DNA from: DASUMP01 sp036277635
Lineage (GTDB): Bacteria; Actinomycetota; Acidimicrobiia; IMCC26256; PALSA-610
NCBI GenBank assembly: GCA_036277635.1
Contig: DASUMP010000020.1
Span: 1 to 11,672, forward strand
Length of the DNA stretch: 11,672 nucleotides
Direction: 5' to 3'
Shown: in pieces, positions 1 to 7,169 of the stretch
Layout: every line of letters starts with the position of its first letter
Numbering within the stretch: the stretch's first letter is position 1
Program-made: the position numbers and the translations under genes
The notes under the pieces: model-generated
What the model was told of the DNA's origin: nothing
Databases searched by the model: none
Seen by the model: the letters and a program-made list of their open reading frames with translations, nothing else

Positions 1-2829
1 GTCGACCGGGGGTGCGGGCGGGTCGACGACCGGGACCTCGGGCGGGGTGGTCTCGGATGCCGGCGCCGGGTCGGGTGCGGGCTCGTCGTCGGCCGGGGCG
101 GCCAGGAGCTCGTCGTCGACGCCTTCGACCGCGTCGCTGACGCCGCGCAGGGCGCCGAGCGCGACGACGCCGAGGTCGGATACCGCTTCGTCGGAGTCGT
201 CGGCCGAGGCGACGATGACGTCGTCGCCGCCGTCGTGCGCCGGGTCAGCACCGCTGCCGGGGACGTCGATACCGACCTGCTGGAACACGCTCGCAGCGAT
301 GTTCTGCGCGGGCCCGGGGAGCGCGCCCGCCGCGGCGAGGCCGGTGGAGACCGGCATCAGCCCGACGAACGTTCCGGCCGCGAGACGCATCGACGCGGTG
401 CGCAGCGCCGACGGCATCGCCACCGTGGACTCGGGCGGGATGAGGGCGGCGAGGATGCGCTGCAGCTCCTCGGCGTCGACGTCGACCGGACCGTCGGTGG
501 AGCACACCGACCAGAGCAGGCGTGATGCCGGCGTCGCGGCAGCGACACCCGCGACCGAGCGGAGCACCGAGCGGTCGGTGCCGTACGCCGCGGGGAGCCA
601 CGCGATCGTCGTCGCGTCGTCGACGAGCAACAGGTGCTCGACGTCGTCGACGGGCAGCGGCGGGCTGAAGAAGTAGCCCTGCATCTCTGCGCAACCATGC
701 GTGATCAGGAAGCGCGCTTGCGCCTCCGTCTCGACGCCTTCGGCGATGACGTTCAGGCCGAGGCTGCGCGCCAACGCGATGATCGCTTCGATGATCGGCG
801 CGTCGTCGTCGATGCTCGTGATGCGAGAGACGAACGACTGGTCGATCTTGAGGCTGTCGATCGGCATGTCGGCGAGGTAGTTCAGGCCCGAGAACCCGGT
901 CCCGAAGTCGTCGATCGAGCAGCGCACGCCCATGTCGCGCAGCTCTTCGAGCGTCGTCGTCGTGCGCTTCAGGTCGCGCATGAAGATCGATTCGGTGATC
1001 TCGAGCTCGAGCCAGGTCGGCGACACGCGGTGCCGCTGCAACGTGTCGGCGACGGTCTCGACCATCGATTCCTGCGAGAACTGGCGGGCCGAGATGTTGA
1101 CCGCGATCGGGCGGGGCGTGATGCCGGCGTCGAGCCAGGCGCGGATCTGTGCGCACACCTGGTCGAGCGCCCACTCGCCGAGCGGCACGATGAGGCCGGT
1201 CTCCTCGGCGATCGGGACGAACACGCCGGGCGACACCATGCCGAGCGAGCGGTGCGGCCAGCGCGCGAGCGCTTCGAGTCCGACGACGCTGCCGGTGCGC
1301 GCGTCGACTTGCGGCTGGTAGTGCAGGGTGAGGTACTTGTGCTCGAGCGCGTGGCGCAACCCGGACTCGAGCGAGAGCTTCGCTTGCGCGCGCACGGAGA
1401 GGTCGTTGGTGAACAGCTGGAACGCGTCGCGGCCCTGCGCCTTCGCGCGGTACATGGCGCTGTCGGCGTGCTTCAAGAGCGTGTCGGCATCTTCGCCGTC
1501 GTCGGGGTAGAGCGCGACGCCGATGCTGGTCGTCGTGTGCAGCTCGCGGCCCCCGGCGATGAACGGTTCCGAGAACGCGGCGAGCAGTGTGCGCGCCACG
1601 GTGGCGGCGTCCTCGGGCGTGTCGATCTCGCCGAGGAGCACCGTGAACTCGTCGCCGCCCATGCGCGCGACGGTGTCGGTCTCACGCAACGTCGCGGTGA
1701 GCCGCTTCGCGACGGACTGGAGCAGCTGGTTGCCCACGAGGTGGCCGAGACTGTCGTTGATCGACTTGAAGCGGTCGAGGTCGAGGAAGAGGACCGCGGC
1801 GCGCGACCCGGACCGGCGCGCGTGGCCGAGTGTGACGTCCACCCGGTCGTGGAACAGCGCCCGGTTCGGCAGGCCGGTCAACGGGTCGTGTTGCGCGCGG
1901 TACTCCGCCCGCGCTCGGTCCTGGACCTGACGGATGAGGTACACGGCGAGGAGCAGCGGCAACAGCGCCGACGCGCTGACGAGCACGTCGAGGCGCGGGA
2001 GCTGGTCGCCGGTCGCGATGACGACGAGCGTGGCCGGCGCGATGAGTGTCGCGGCGACGATGGCGAACAGCTGACCGAAGCCGAACTTCGACGAGCGGGG
2101 TTCGGCCGGTTCGAACGACCCGCGCATCGACGGGTGCAACGCACTCACACCCCAGAGGCAGAACGCCCACAGCGCGAAGCCCATCACCTGGTCGCGCTGC
2201 ACCGTGTTGCCGCTGAGGTGCGCGCCGGCGAGGACGGCGTCGACGACGAGGAGGCACACGAACGCGGCGCCGAGGTAGCGGTACCCGGTGGGGTGCTCGT
2301 CGCTGAGGAGCAGGAGGCGGCCGGTCAGCCACACCACGACGGTCCACGCGGCGACGGGCACCAACATGAGCGCGGCGTCTCCGTGGTCGACGCCGCGGGT
2401 CACGGCCCAGGCCCAGGGCACGTAGCCGACGGTGACGGCGACGATCGCGGCTTCGAGCGTGGCGTCGAGTGCCCGACCGGGAACACGGCTGTGGAGCAAG
2501 AGGGCGATGCCGGCGGCGGCGAGGGCGGCCGCGACCGTGGTGGCCCAGTCGAGCCCGGCCGGGAACTCCTCGGGGAGCCCGCGCGACGTGGCGACGGTGG
2601 TCGCGACAGCGACGAACGCGAGCGACGCGGTCAGCACCACCCACGCGCGACGCCAGGCAGGACCGTGGCGGGCGATGTTGAAGAGGAGCCCGAGCGCCAT
2701 CGTGGTCAGCGAGACCACGGCGGCGGCGGAGGCGGCGAGCAGCGGTCGAGCGGCGGCGACACGCAGCGCCACCCCCACCGTGAGCACCACCACCAGGCTG
2801 ACGACCACTCGACGTGCCATTCGCACCAT
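1..2829 (-). CDS. Membrane GGDEF-EAL cyclic-di-GMP synthase/phosphodiesterase with C-terminal extension (3' end cut by window)
   Basis: This gene probably makes and breaks the second messenger c-di-GMP at the inner face of the membrane. The frame is open for 943 codons without a stop and leaves the window. The ATG at 2829 follows AAGGA. Residues about 7-300 hold roughly eight or nine hydrophobic segments, a MASE-like sensor of no family I can name. The GGDEF domain runs from HDPLTGLPN (314-322) to about 475. GGDEF is at 391-395, with an intact inhibitory RxxD (RETD, 382-385). The EAL domain starts near 500 and has EAL (519-521), NISARQF, ELEITES, DDFGTGFS (640-647), LKIDQSF (660-666) and AEGVETE (696-702), so both active sites look complete. 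EAL should end near 735. The frame then continues through a hydrophobic stretch (about 820-836), LPGPAQ (837-842), VGIDVP and a Pro/Ala/Asp/Glu-rich tail. It is downstream of the MFS-CNBD gene by 108 bp. The enzyme class is secure. The signal sensed and the net activity are unknown. Confidence 0.93.
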   Translation of the reverse strand, partial: MVRMARRVVVSLVVVLTVGVALRVAAARPLLAASAAAVVSLTTMALGLLFNIARHGPAWRRAWVVLTASLAFVAVATTVATSRGLPEEFPAGLDWATTVAAALAAAGIALLLHSRVPGRALDATLEAAIVAVTVGYVPWAWAVTRGVDHGDAALMLVPVAAWTVVVWLTGRLLLLSDEHPTGYRYLGAAFVCLLVVDAVLAGAHLSGNTVQRDQVMGFALWAFCLWGVSALHPSMRGSFEPAEPRSSKFGFGQLFAIVAATLIAPATLVVIATGDQLPRLDVLVSASALLPLLLAVYLIRQVQDRARAEYRAQHDPLTGLPNRALFHDRVDVTLGHARRSGSRAAVLFLDLDRFKSINDSLGHLVGNQLLQSVAKRLTATLRETDTVARMGGDEFTVLLGEIDTPEDAATVARTLLAAFSEPFIAGGRELHTTTSIGVALYPDDGEDADTLLKHADSAMYRAKAQGRDAFQLFTNDLSVRAQAKLSLESGLRHALEHKYLTLHYQPQVDARTGSVVGLEALARWPHRSLGMVSPGVFVPIAEETGLIVPLGEWALDQVCAQIRAWLDAGITPRPIAVNISARQFSQESMVETVADTLQRHRVSPTWLELEITESIFMRDLKRTTTTLEELRDMGVRCSIDDFGTGFSGLNYLADMPIDSLKIDQSFVSRITSIDDDAPIIEAIIALARSLGLNVIAEGVETEAQARFLITHGCAEMQGYFFSPPLPVDDVEHLLLVDDATTIAWLPAAYGTDRSVLRSVAGVAAATPASRLLWSVCSTDGPVDVDAEELQRILAALIPPESTVAMPSALRTASMRLAAGTFVGLMPVSTGLAAAGALPGPAQNIAASVFQQVGIDVPGSGADPAHDGGDDVIVASADDSDEAVSDLGVVALGALRGVSDAVEGVDDELLAAPADDEPAPDPAPASETTPPEVPVVDPPAPPVD

Positions 2830-2937
2830 ACGAGGGTCCTTCGGCTGCCACGGAGAGTGACCAAATAGACCGATCGACTCAAATGGGGAGAATCGCGCCC
2901 GTCCCGTCGTCGCCGGATCAGACGTTCACGCCTGTTC
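2830..2937 (-). promoter_or_regulatory. Intergenic region upstream of the GGDEF-EAL gene, possible promoter
   Basis: This 108-bp gap lies between the stop of the MFS gene and the start of the GGDEF-EAL gene, both on the minus strand. It contains an AT-richer island at 2861-2884 that stands out from its GC-rich surroundings. Within it the pentamer CAAAT (plus strand) occurs at 2862-2866 and again at 2880-2884, 18 bp apart, on either side of the palindrome CGATCG. This could be a promoter or a binding site. I find no convincing -10/-35 pair, so the call rests on base composition and repeat spacing only. No clear terminator hairpin follows the MFS stop. Confidence 0.25.
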
Positions 2938-4641
2938 TCACTGGCTCGACAGGCGGGCCGCGGCCCGCTCGAAGGCCAGGCTGGAAGCGGTGGTGTCGGC
3001 ATCGAGCGCCGCCCGGAAGACGTCGGCGGGGATGGCGTACAGCACGCAGTCGGTCGCCGCGACGGCGTCGGCAGTCCGCGGGACGCCATGCAGGAGGCCG
3101 ATCTCGCCGAATTCGTCGCTCGGTCCGAGCCGGGCGAGGGCGGTGCCGCCACGGCGGATCTCGACCTCTCCGTAGAGGACCGTGTAGCAGTGGGTGGCGG
3201 AATCGCCCTCGCGCAGGATGGTCTCGCCGACGCTGAAGCGCTCCTTGGTGGTCCCGGCCGCGAGTCGCTCGAGTGCGTGACGCGACAACGACGAGAAGAT
3301 CGTGACCGACGCGAGGTCGGCGATCACCGGCTGCAGGCGTGCGTAGGCGCGCGCCGCGAGACGATCGGCGTCGAGGAGCGGGAGCAGCTGGGCGAGCACG
3401 AGGACCGGGAGGCCGATCCCGATGAGCACAAGCATCGGCCCGAAGCCGAGCGCGTCGCGCAGCGGTGCGACGACGAGCGAGCCGGCGAGGATCGCGAGCA
3501 CGACGAAGGAGTCGAGGATCCCGAAGACGCGGCCGGTGACGTCGCTGCTCAGCGAACGTTGCAGCATCGTGATCGCGAGCACGTCGACGACGACCGAGCC
3601 GAGGCCCGCGGCGACGATCAGGGCAGCGGCGATCGGCGCGCTGCGCACCGGCACGAGCAGCACGAACGGCACCGCGGCCACGAGAAGAGCCCCGAAGGTG
3701 AGAGCGCCGAGGCGCGGGACGCGCGCGAGCCGGCTGGTCAAGGGTGCGGCGAGGACGCCACCGACGCCGAGGGCGCCGTAGAACACCCCGACGCCCGACG
3801 AGGACTCACCGACCCGTTCGCTCGCGAGGATCACGAGCACGACGGTCTGCACGCCGTAGACGAACGACGTGGCCATGATGAGACTCACGAGCGCTCGTGC
3901 GACGCTCGACGCTCGGAGCGCGGCGACCCCTTCGCTCAGCTCGTGGCGCAGCGCGTGCGCGCGCGTGCGCGGTTCCGTTGTGGTCTCGGTGGACGAGGTC
4001 TCCGACGTCGCGGTGTCTGCATCGGAGTCGTCGGAGCGCCGCACGCCCCCGGGGGTGGAGAGACCTCGGGTGACGGCGGCGGCGAAGACGAAGCTGGCGG
4101 CGTTGATCCCCATCGCCCAGCCCGGCGACGCGACCGCGAGGATCGCGCCTCCGATGGCCGGACCGACGACGACCGACGCGTTCTCGACGATGCTCGTGAC
4201 GCCGTTCGCCGCCGCGAGGTCGCTCTCGGGCACGAGCTCGGGCACGAACGCCAAGACGGCGGGGTAGTAAGCCGTGCCCGCTGCGGTCGTGAGCGCGGCG
4301 ACCAGCGCGGCGGCGAGCACCGGACCGTCGGTGGCCACGACGAGGGTGAGGCCGGCCATGAGCACGGCGCGCGTCAGGTCCGAGACCATCAGCACCTGGC
4401 GCCGCGGATACCGGTCGGCGATCACCCCGCCGATCGGCGCGAGCACGACGTAGGGGACGAGGCGGAGCACGGTGATCACGCCGACCCACGCCGCCGACCC
4501 CGTCGCTTCGTAGGTGAACACGGCGAGGGCGACGTTGTAGAGCCAGTCGCCCGACTGCGAGACCGACGACGCGATCGTCAGCCGTCGGAAGTCGGGATGC
4601 CGCAGTGCGGCACGCAGCGTGCCTGACCTCTCCGCGGCCAT
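2938..4641 (-). CDS. MFS transporter fused to C-terminal cyclic-nucleotide-binding domain
   Basis: This 567-residue protein joins a DHA3-like major facilitator exporter to a CAP_ED cyclic-nucleotide-binding domain. MFS motif A is seen at 71-88 (GGVIADRYPRR followed by QVLMVSD). About 12 hydrophobic segments fill residues 20-420. The central cytoplasmic loop (about 193-228) is rich in Ser, Thr, Asp and Glu. The CNBD occupies about 440-560. Its phosphate-binding cassette FGEIGLLHGVPRTA begins at 511 and keeps the Glu (513) and Arg (522) that in CRP-type proteins contact the ribose and cyclic phosphate, so ligand binding is plausible. The ATG at 4641 follows GGAGCGGG and fits the N-terminus usual for the family. 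It lies 42 bp after the desaturase stop, so it is probably cotranscribed, and it precedes a c-di-GMP enzyme gene. The cargo is unknown. Inference: transport is gated by a cyclic nucleotide. Which nucleotide cannot be told from the sequence. Confidence 0.92.
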   Translation of the reverse strand: MAAERSGTLRAALRHPDFRRLTIASSVSQSGDWLYNVALAVFTYEATGSAAWVGVITVLRLVPYVVLAPIGGVIADRYPRRQVLMVSDLTRAVLMAGLTLVVATDGPVLAAALVAALTTAAGTAYYPAVLAFVPELVPESDLAAANGVTSIVENASVVVGPAIGGAILAVASPGWAMGINAASFVFAAAVTRGLSTPGGVRRSDDSDADTATSETSSTETTTEPRTRAHALRHELSEGVAALRASSVARALVSLIMATSFVYGVQTVVLVILASERVGESSSGVGVFYGALGVGGVLAAPLTSRLARVPRLGALTFGALLVAAVPFVLLVPVRSAPIAAALIVAAGLGSVVVDVLAITMLQRSLSSDVTGRVFGILDSFVVLAILAGSLVVAPLRDALGFGPMLVLIGIGLPVLVLAQLLPLLDADRLAARAYARLQPVIADLASVTIFSSLSRHALERLAAGTTKERFSVGETILREGDSATHCYTVLYGEVEIRRGGTALARLGPSDEFGEIGLLHGVPRTADAVAATDCVLYAIPADVFRAALDADTTASSLAFERAAARLSSQ

Positions 4642-4683
4642 CCCGCTCCGAACTCTCCGACGCGCGTGCTTCCGCAGCGAAGG

Positions 4684-5781
4684 CTATTCGGTGATCGCGC
4701 CACTCCGGCGGGCCGCGGCATAGGGAAGCCAGCGTTGCGCGGTGAAGTCGTAGAGCTTGCACGCGCGCGTCTCGGCGACGTAGTCGCGCGCCCGCAGGCG
4801 ACGCTCGACGACGGCGTCGGGGAACGCAGCCGCGATCGCGTCCGCCGCGGCCGGGAGTGAGTACCACGGGATCCGCACGTCGACGTGGTGGGGGACGTGC
4901 ACGAAGATGTTGCAGAAGAACAGATTGAGAATCCACGGCACTCGCAGCACCGTCGTACCCTCGACCTGACCGTGGAAGCTGTTCCACGAACGTCGCGGCC
5001 ACCACTTCACGTCACGTGCGATGTGGTGCACGTACACCGTGAAGCCGATCCACCACGTGAAGCTGAGGAACGGCACGACAAAGAGCTTGGTCACGAACCA
5101 CAGCGCGCCCGTCGCGCCACCGTCGACGAACCAACCGACGAGCGCCAACGCGCCGACGAGCAGCGCGCTCGCCGTGACGAGAAACCGGGTGTCGCGTCGG
5201 ATGCCGGCGCGGTAGCGCTCGGGTGCGGTGAACGTGATCATCTTGTTCCACCACACTTCGCGCAGGTAGTAGAGCCCGGCGCCGAGGAACGACCACTCGA
5301 CACGGTGTCGCGCCCGCTGCCACCCCGACAGGTCGCGGTATGCCTCGACGGTGAGCGGGTGCCACACGAAGTCCATGCCTTCGCGCAACGTGTGCCCGTG
5401 GTGGATCCGGTTGTGGCCGAGGACCCACGCCTCGTAGATGTGCAACGACGGCACCATGAGCGCGCGCCCGACGATGCGGTTCGTCTGCTTGCTCTCGAAC
5501 AGCGCGCCGTGCGCGGCGTCGTGGCCGAGCACGAAGAGGCCGCTCACCGCGGCACCGGCGAGCACCCACAGCGGCACGAGCAGCCACCACGCGTCGGCCG
5601 CCGCGAGCGCGACGAGGACGGCGCCGTACAGCGCGACGCCGCGAGCGATCGACGCCACGCCTTTCCAGGCCGGCCGGTCGTAGCAGCGTTCGGGAATGGC
5701 GCGCAGCACGGGGAGCAAGGTGCCGGTGCTGCGTTCGGTGACCCCGGTCACCCGAGGCGGGCTGATGGTGGGAGCGGTCAC
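4684..5781 (-). CDS. Membrane-bound fatty acid desaturase
   Basis: This is a 365-residue di-iron integral-membrane desaturase (FA_desaturase, COG3239) that introduces a double bond into acyl chains, using O2 and an electron donor. All three histidine boxes are present: HDAAH (87-91), HNRIHH (123-128) and HVPHH (295-299). Hydrophobic segments lie around 47-85 and 200-250, with further membrane-associated stretches near 165-180 and 285-295. The architecture is closest to acyl-lipid delta-12/omega-6-type or related actinobacterial enzymes, but regiospecificity cannot be read from sequence. The frame is open upstream to 5949. I chose the GTG at 5781 because AGGAGG sits five bases before it, and because the longer N-terminus has no desaturase character and would cover the operator. 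It is the first gene of the minus-strand run and diverges from the amidohydrolase at 5918. A palindrome 31 bp upstream suggests repression by a TetR-type regulator, which is common for desaturases in bacteria. Confidence 0.95.
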   Translation of the reverse strand: MTAPTISPPRVTGVTERSTGTLLPVLRAIPERCYDRPAWKGVASIARGVALYGAVLVALAAADAWWLLVPLWVLAGAAVSGLFVLGHDAAHGALFESKQTNRIVGRALMVPSLHIYEAWVLGHNRIHHGHTLREGMDFVWHPLTVEAYRDLSGWQRARHRVEWSFLGAGLYYLREVWWNKMITFTAPERYRAGIRRDTRFLVTASALLVGALALVGWFVDGGATGALWFVTKLFVVPFLSFTWWIGFTVYVHHIARDVKWWPRRSWNSFHGQVEGTTVLRVPWILNLFFCNIFVHVPHHVDVRIPWYSLPAAADAIAAAFPDAVVERRLRARDYVAETRACKLYDFTAQRWLPYAAARRSGAITE

Positions 5782-5786
5782 GGGCG

Positions 5787-5792
5787 CCTCCT
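5787..5792 (-). promoter_or_regulatory. Shine-Dalgarno of the desaturase, decides the GTG start
   Basis: On the minus strand this reads AGGAGG, with a five-base spacer before the GTG at 5781-5779. This is the strongest ribosome-binding site in the region. It argues against the in-frame ATG 56 codons further upstream, which would extend the protein through the palindromic operator. Confidence 0.75.
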
Positions 5793-5811
5793 GGAACTCG
5801 ATCGCCACCAG

Positions 5812-5831
5812 CCTACCGACTAGTAGGTAGG
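5812..5831. promoter_or_regulatory. 20-bp near-perfect palindrome, probable TetR-type operator
   Basis: The sequence CCTACCGACTAGTAGGTAGG has two 6-bp arms (CCTACC and GGTAGG), a central ACTAGT, and one mismatched symmetric pair (G5818/A5825). It lies between divergent genes, 31 bp from the desaturase start and 86 bp from the amidohydrolase start. On the minus strand a TANNNT hexamer (TAGGCT, 5815-5810) overlaps its edge and could be the desaturase -10, so a bound dimer would block RNA polymerase. Size, symmetry and place fit TetR/AcrR operators. The regulator is not encoded in the window. Confidence 0.6.
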
Positions 5832-5917
5832 GATGCCGACCGGGCCGGGAAGGCGCCCTGGCGCCGCTGCAGAGCACAATGCGGCGAGGACGGACCATCC
5901 GCGAGCGAGGGTGAGCG

Positions 5918-7153
5918 ATGAGCACAGCGACGACGCCGGCCGGTGACACCCGCTACACGATCATCTCGGCCGACTGCCACGCCGGCGGCAGCCACGAGCA
6001 GTACCGCGGCTACCTCGAGCAGCGCTACCTCGACGACTTCGACGCCTGGCGCAACCAGTACAAGAACCCGTTCCGCGACCTGCAGAAGACCGACGGCGGC
6101 CGGGTCCGCAACTGGGACGACGAGCGACGCAACTCCGACCAGGAGCGCGACGGCGTGGTGGCCGAGGTCGTGTTCCCGAACACGGTGCCTCCGTTCTTCC
6201 CGTCGTTCGTGCTGTTCGCGCGACCGCCCAAGCCCGACGAGTACGAGCACCGACTCGCTGGCATCCGCGCGCACAACCGCTGGATGGCCGACTTCTGCGC
6301 GCGGTTCCCCGAACGTCGCGCCGGTCTCGGGCAGATCTTCTTGAACGACGTCGACGAAGCGATCAAGGACGTGCGCTGGATCAAGGAGCACAACCTGCGC
6401 GGCGGCGTGTTGATCTCGGCGATCCCGCCCGACGTCGACTACGTGAAGCCGCTCTACGACCCGGTCTACGACCCGTTGTGGAAGTTGTGCGAAGAGCTGG
6501 AGGTGCCGGTCACGAGCCACGGGGGGACTGGTCTCCCGGACTACGGCAAGTACCCGGTGGCGTCGCTGCTGTACATCACCGAGGTGATGTTCTATTCGCA
6601 GCGACCGTTCGTGCAGCTGTTGCTCTCCGGTGTGTTCGAACGCTTCCCCCGCCTCAAGTTCGTGATGACCGAGATGGGTTGCGCGTGGCTCCCGCCGATG
6701 CTGCGCCACTTCGACTCGCTGTTGGAGCAGATCCGCGCGACCGGGCGCACCGGCGAGCTCGCGTACTCGGCCGAGCACGTGCTGCCGAAGACGGCGACGG
6801 AGTACTTCCAGCAGAACTGCTGGGTCGGTGTGAGCCAGCCCGGGCCGGCCGACGCGCGAGCCCGGCACGAGATCGGCATCGATCGGTTCATGTGGGGGAG
6901 CGACTACCCCCACAACGAGGGCACGTTCCCCTACACGCGCGAACACCTCCGGCAGCTCTTCTCCGACACGGATCCGACCGAGCTGCAGCAGCTCCTCGCC
7001 GGCAACGCGGCCGCGCTCTACGACTTCGATCTCGACGCGCTCGCGCCACTGGCCGCGAACGTCGGCCCGACGGTCGCCGAGCTCGCACAGCCGCTCGACG
7101 AGCTTCCCGACGATCCGAACGAAGCGTTGCTGAAGGCGGCCGCCGGGCGGTGA
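5918..7153 (+). CDS. Amidohydro_2 family metal-dependent hydrolase/decarboxylase
   Basis: This 411-residue protein belongs to the amidohydrolase family 2 (PF04909), a TIM-barrel group that includes ACMSD- and gamma-resorcylate-type decarboxylases and many uncharacterised actinobacterial enzymes. Visible landmarks are the N-terminal SADCHAG (D19, H21), SHGGTG with H201 at a barrel-strand end, GVFERFPRLKFVMTEMG (238-254), and WGSDYPHNEG with D329 and H332. These are the expected places for metal ligands and the catalytic Asp. The ATG at 5918 follows GAGG with a seven-base spacer. The stop is 16 bp from the convergent serine hydrolase. It is divergent from the desaturase and shares its palindromic control region. 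A paralogue lies at 9932-11140. No signal peptide is seen, so it is cytoplasmic. The family is clear. The substrate is unknown. Confidence 0.93.
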   Translation: MSTATTPAGDTRYTIISADCHAGGSHEQYRGYLEQRYLDDFDAWRNQYKNPFRDLQKTDGGRVRNWDDERRNSDQERDGVVAEVVFPNTVPPFFPSFVLFARPPKPDEYEHRLAGIRAHNRWMADFCARFPERRAGLGQIFLNDVDEAIKDVRWIKEHNLRGGVLISAIPPDVDYVKPLYDPVYDPLWKLCEELEVPVTSHGGTGLPDYGKYPVASLLYITEVMFYSQRPFVQLLLSGVFERFPRLKFVMTEMGCAWLPPMLRHFDSLLEQIRATGRTGELAYSAEHVLPKTATEYFQQNCWVGVSQPGPADARARHEIGIDRFMWGSDYPHNEGTFPYTREHLRQLFSDTDPTELQQLLAGNAAALYDFDLDALAPLAANVGPTVAELAQPLDELPDDPNEALLKAAAGR

Positions 7154-7169
7154 GCAGTCGCGTGTCGCG

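Noticed and set aside
1473..1685. Suspected frameshift around the GGDEF motif
   Set aside because: Careful codon counting shows that the start, DPLTGLPN, GGDEF, EAL, DDFGTGFS and the C-terminal tail all lie in one frame. The other open frame here is a shadow.
634..2868. A 744-codon open frame on the plus strand, antisense to the GGDEF-EAL gene
   Set aside because: Its translation is a monotone Arg/Glu/Asp/Gly/Val-rich string with no domain, as expected from a high-GC gene read on the opposite strand. The minus strand encodes an intact two-domain enzyme.
3088..4626. A 512-codon plus-strand open frame antisense to the MFS-CNBD gene
   Set aside because: It has the same low-diversity Arg/Asp/Glu/His composition without motifs. 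It is a shadow of GC-rich third positions.
5852..5865. GGCGCC-CT-GGCGCC inverted repeat in the divergent region
   Set aside because: Both arms are self-complementary GC words that are common at this base composition. The 20-bp palindrome nearby is a much better operator candidate.
5875..5880. CACAAT as a -10 element of the amidohydrolase at 5918
   Set aside because: It does not fit TANNNT and has no partner -35, so it is too weak to annotate.
5782..5949. A 56-codon N-terminal extension of the desaturase starting at an ATG at 5949
   Set aside because: It would run over the palindrome and overlap the divergent amidohydrolase start, has no desaturase homology that I recognise, and the GTG at 5781 has a strong AGGAGG.
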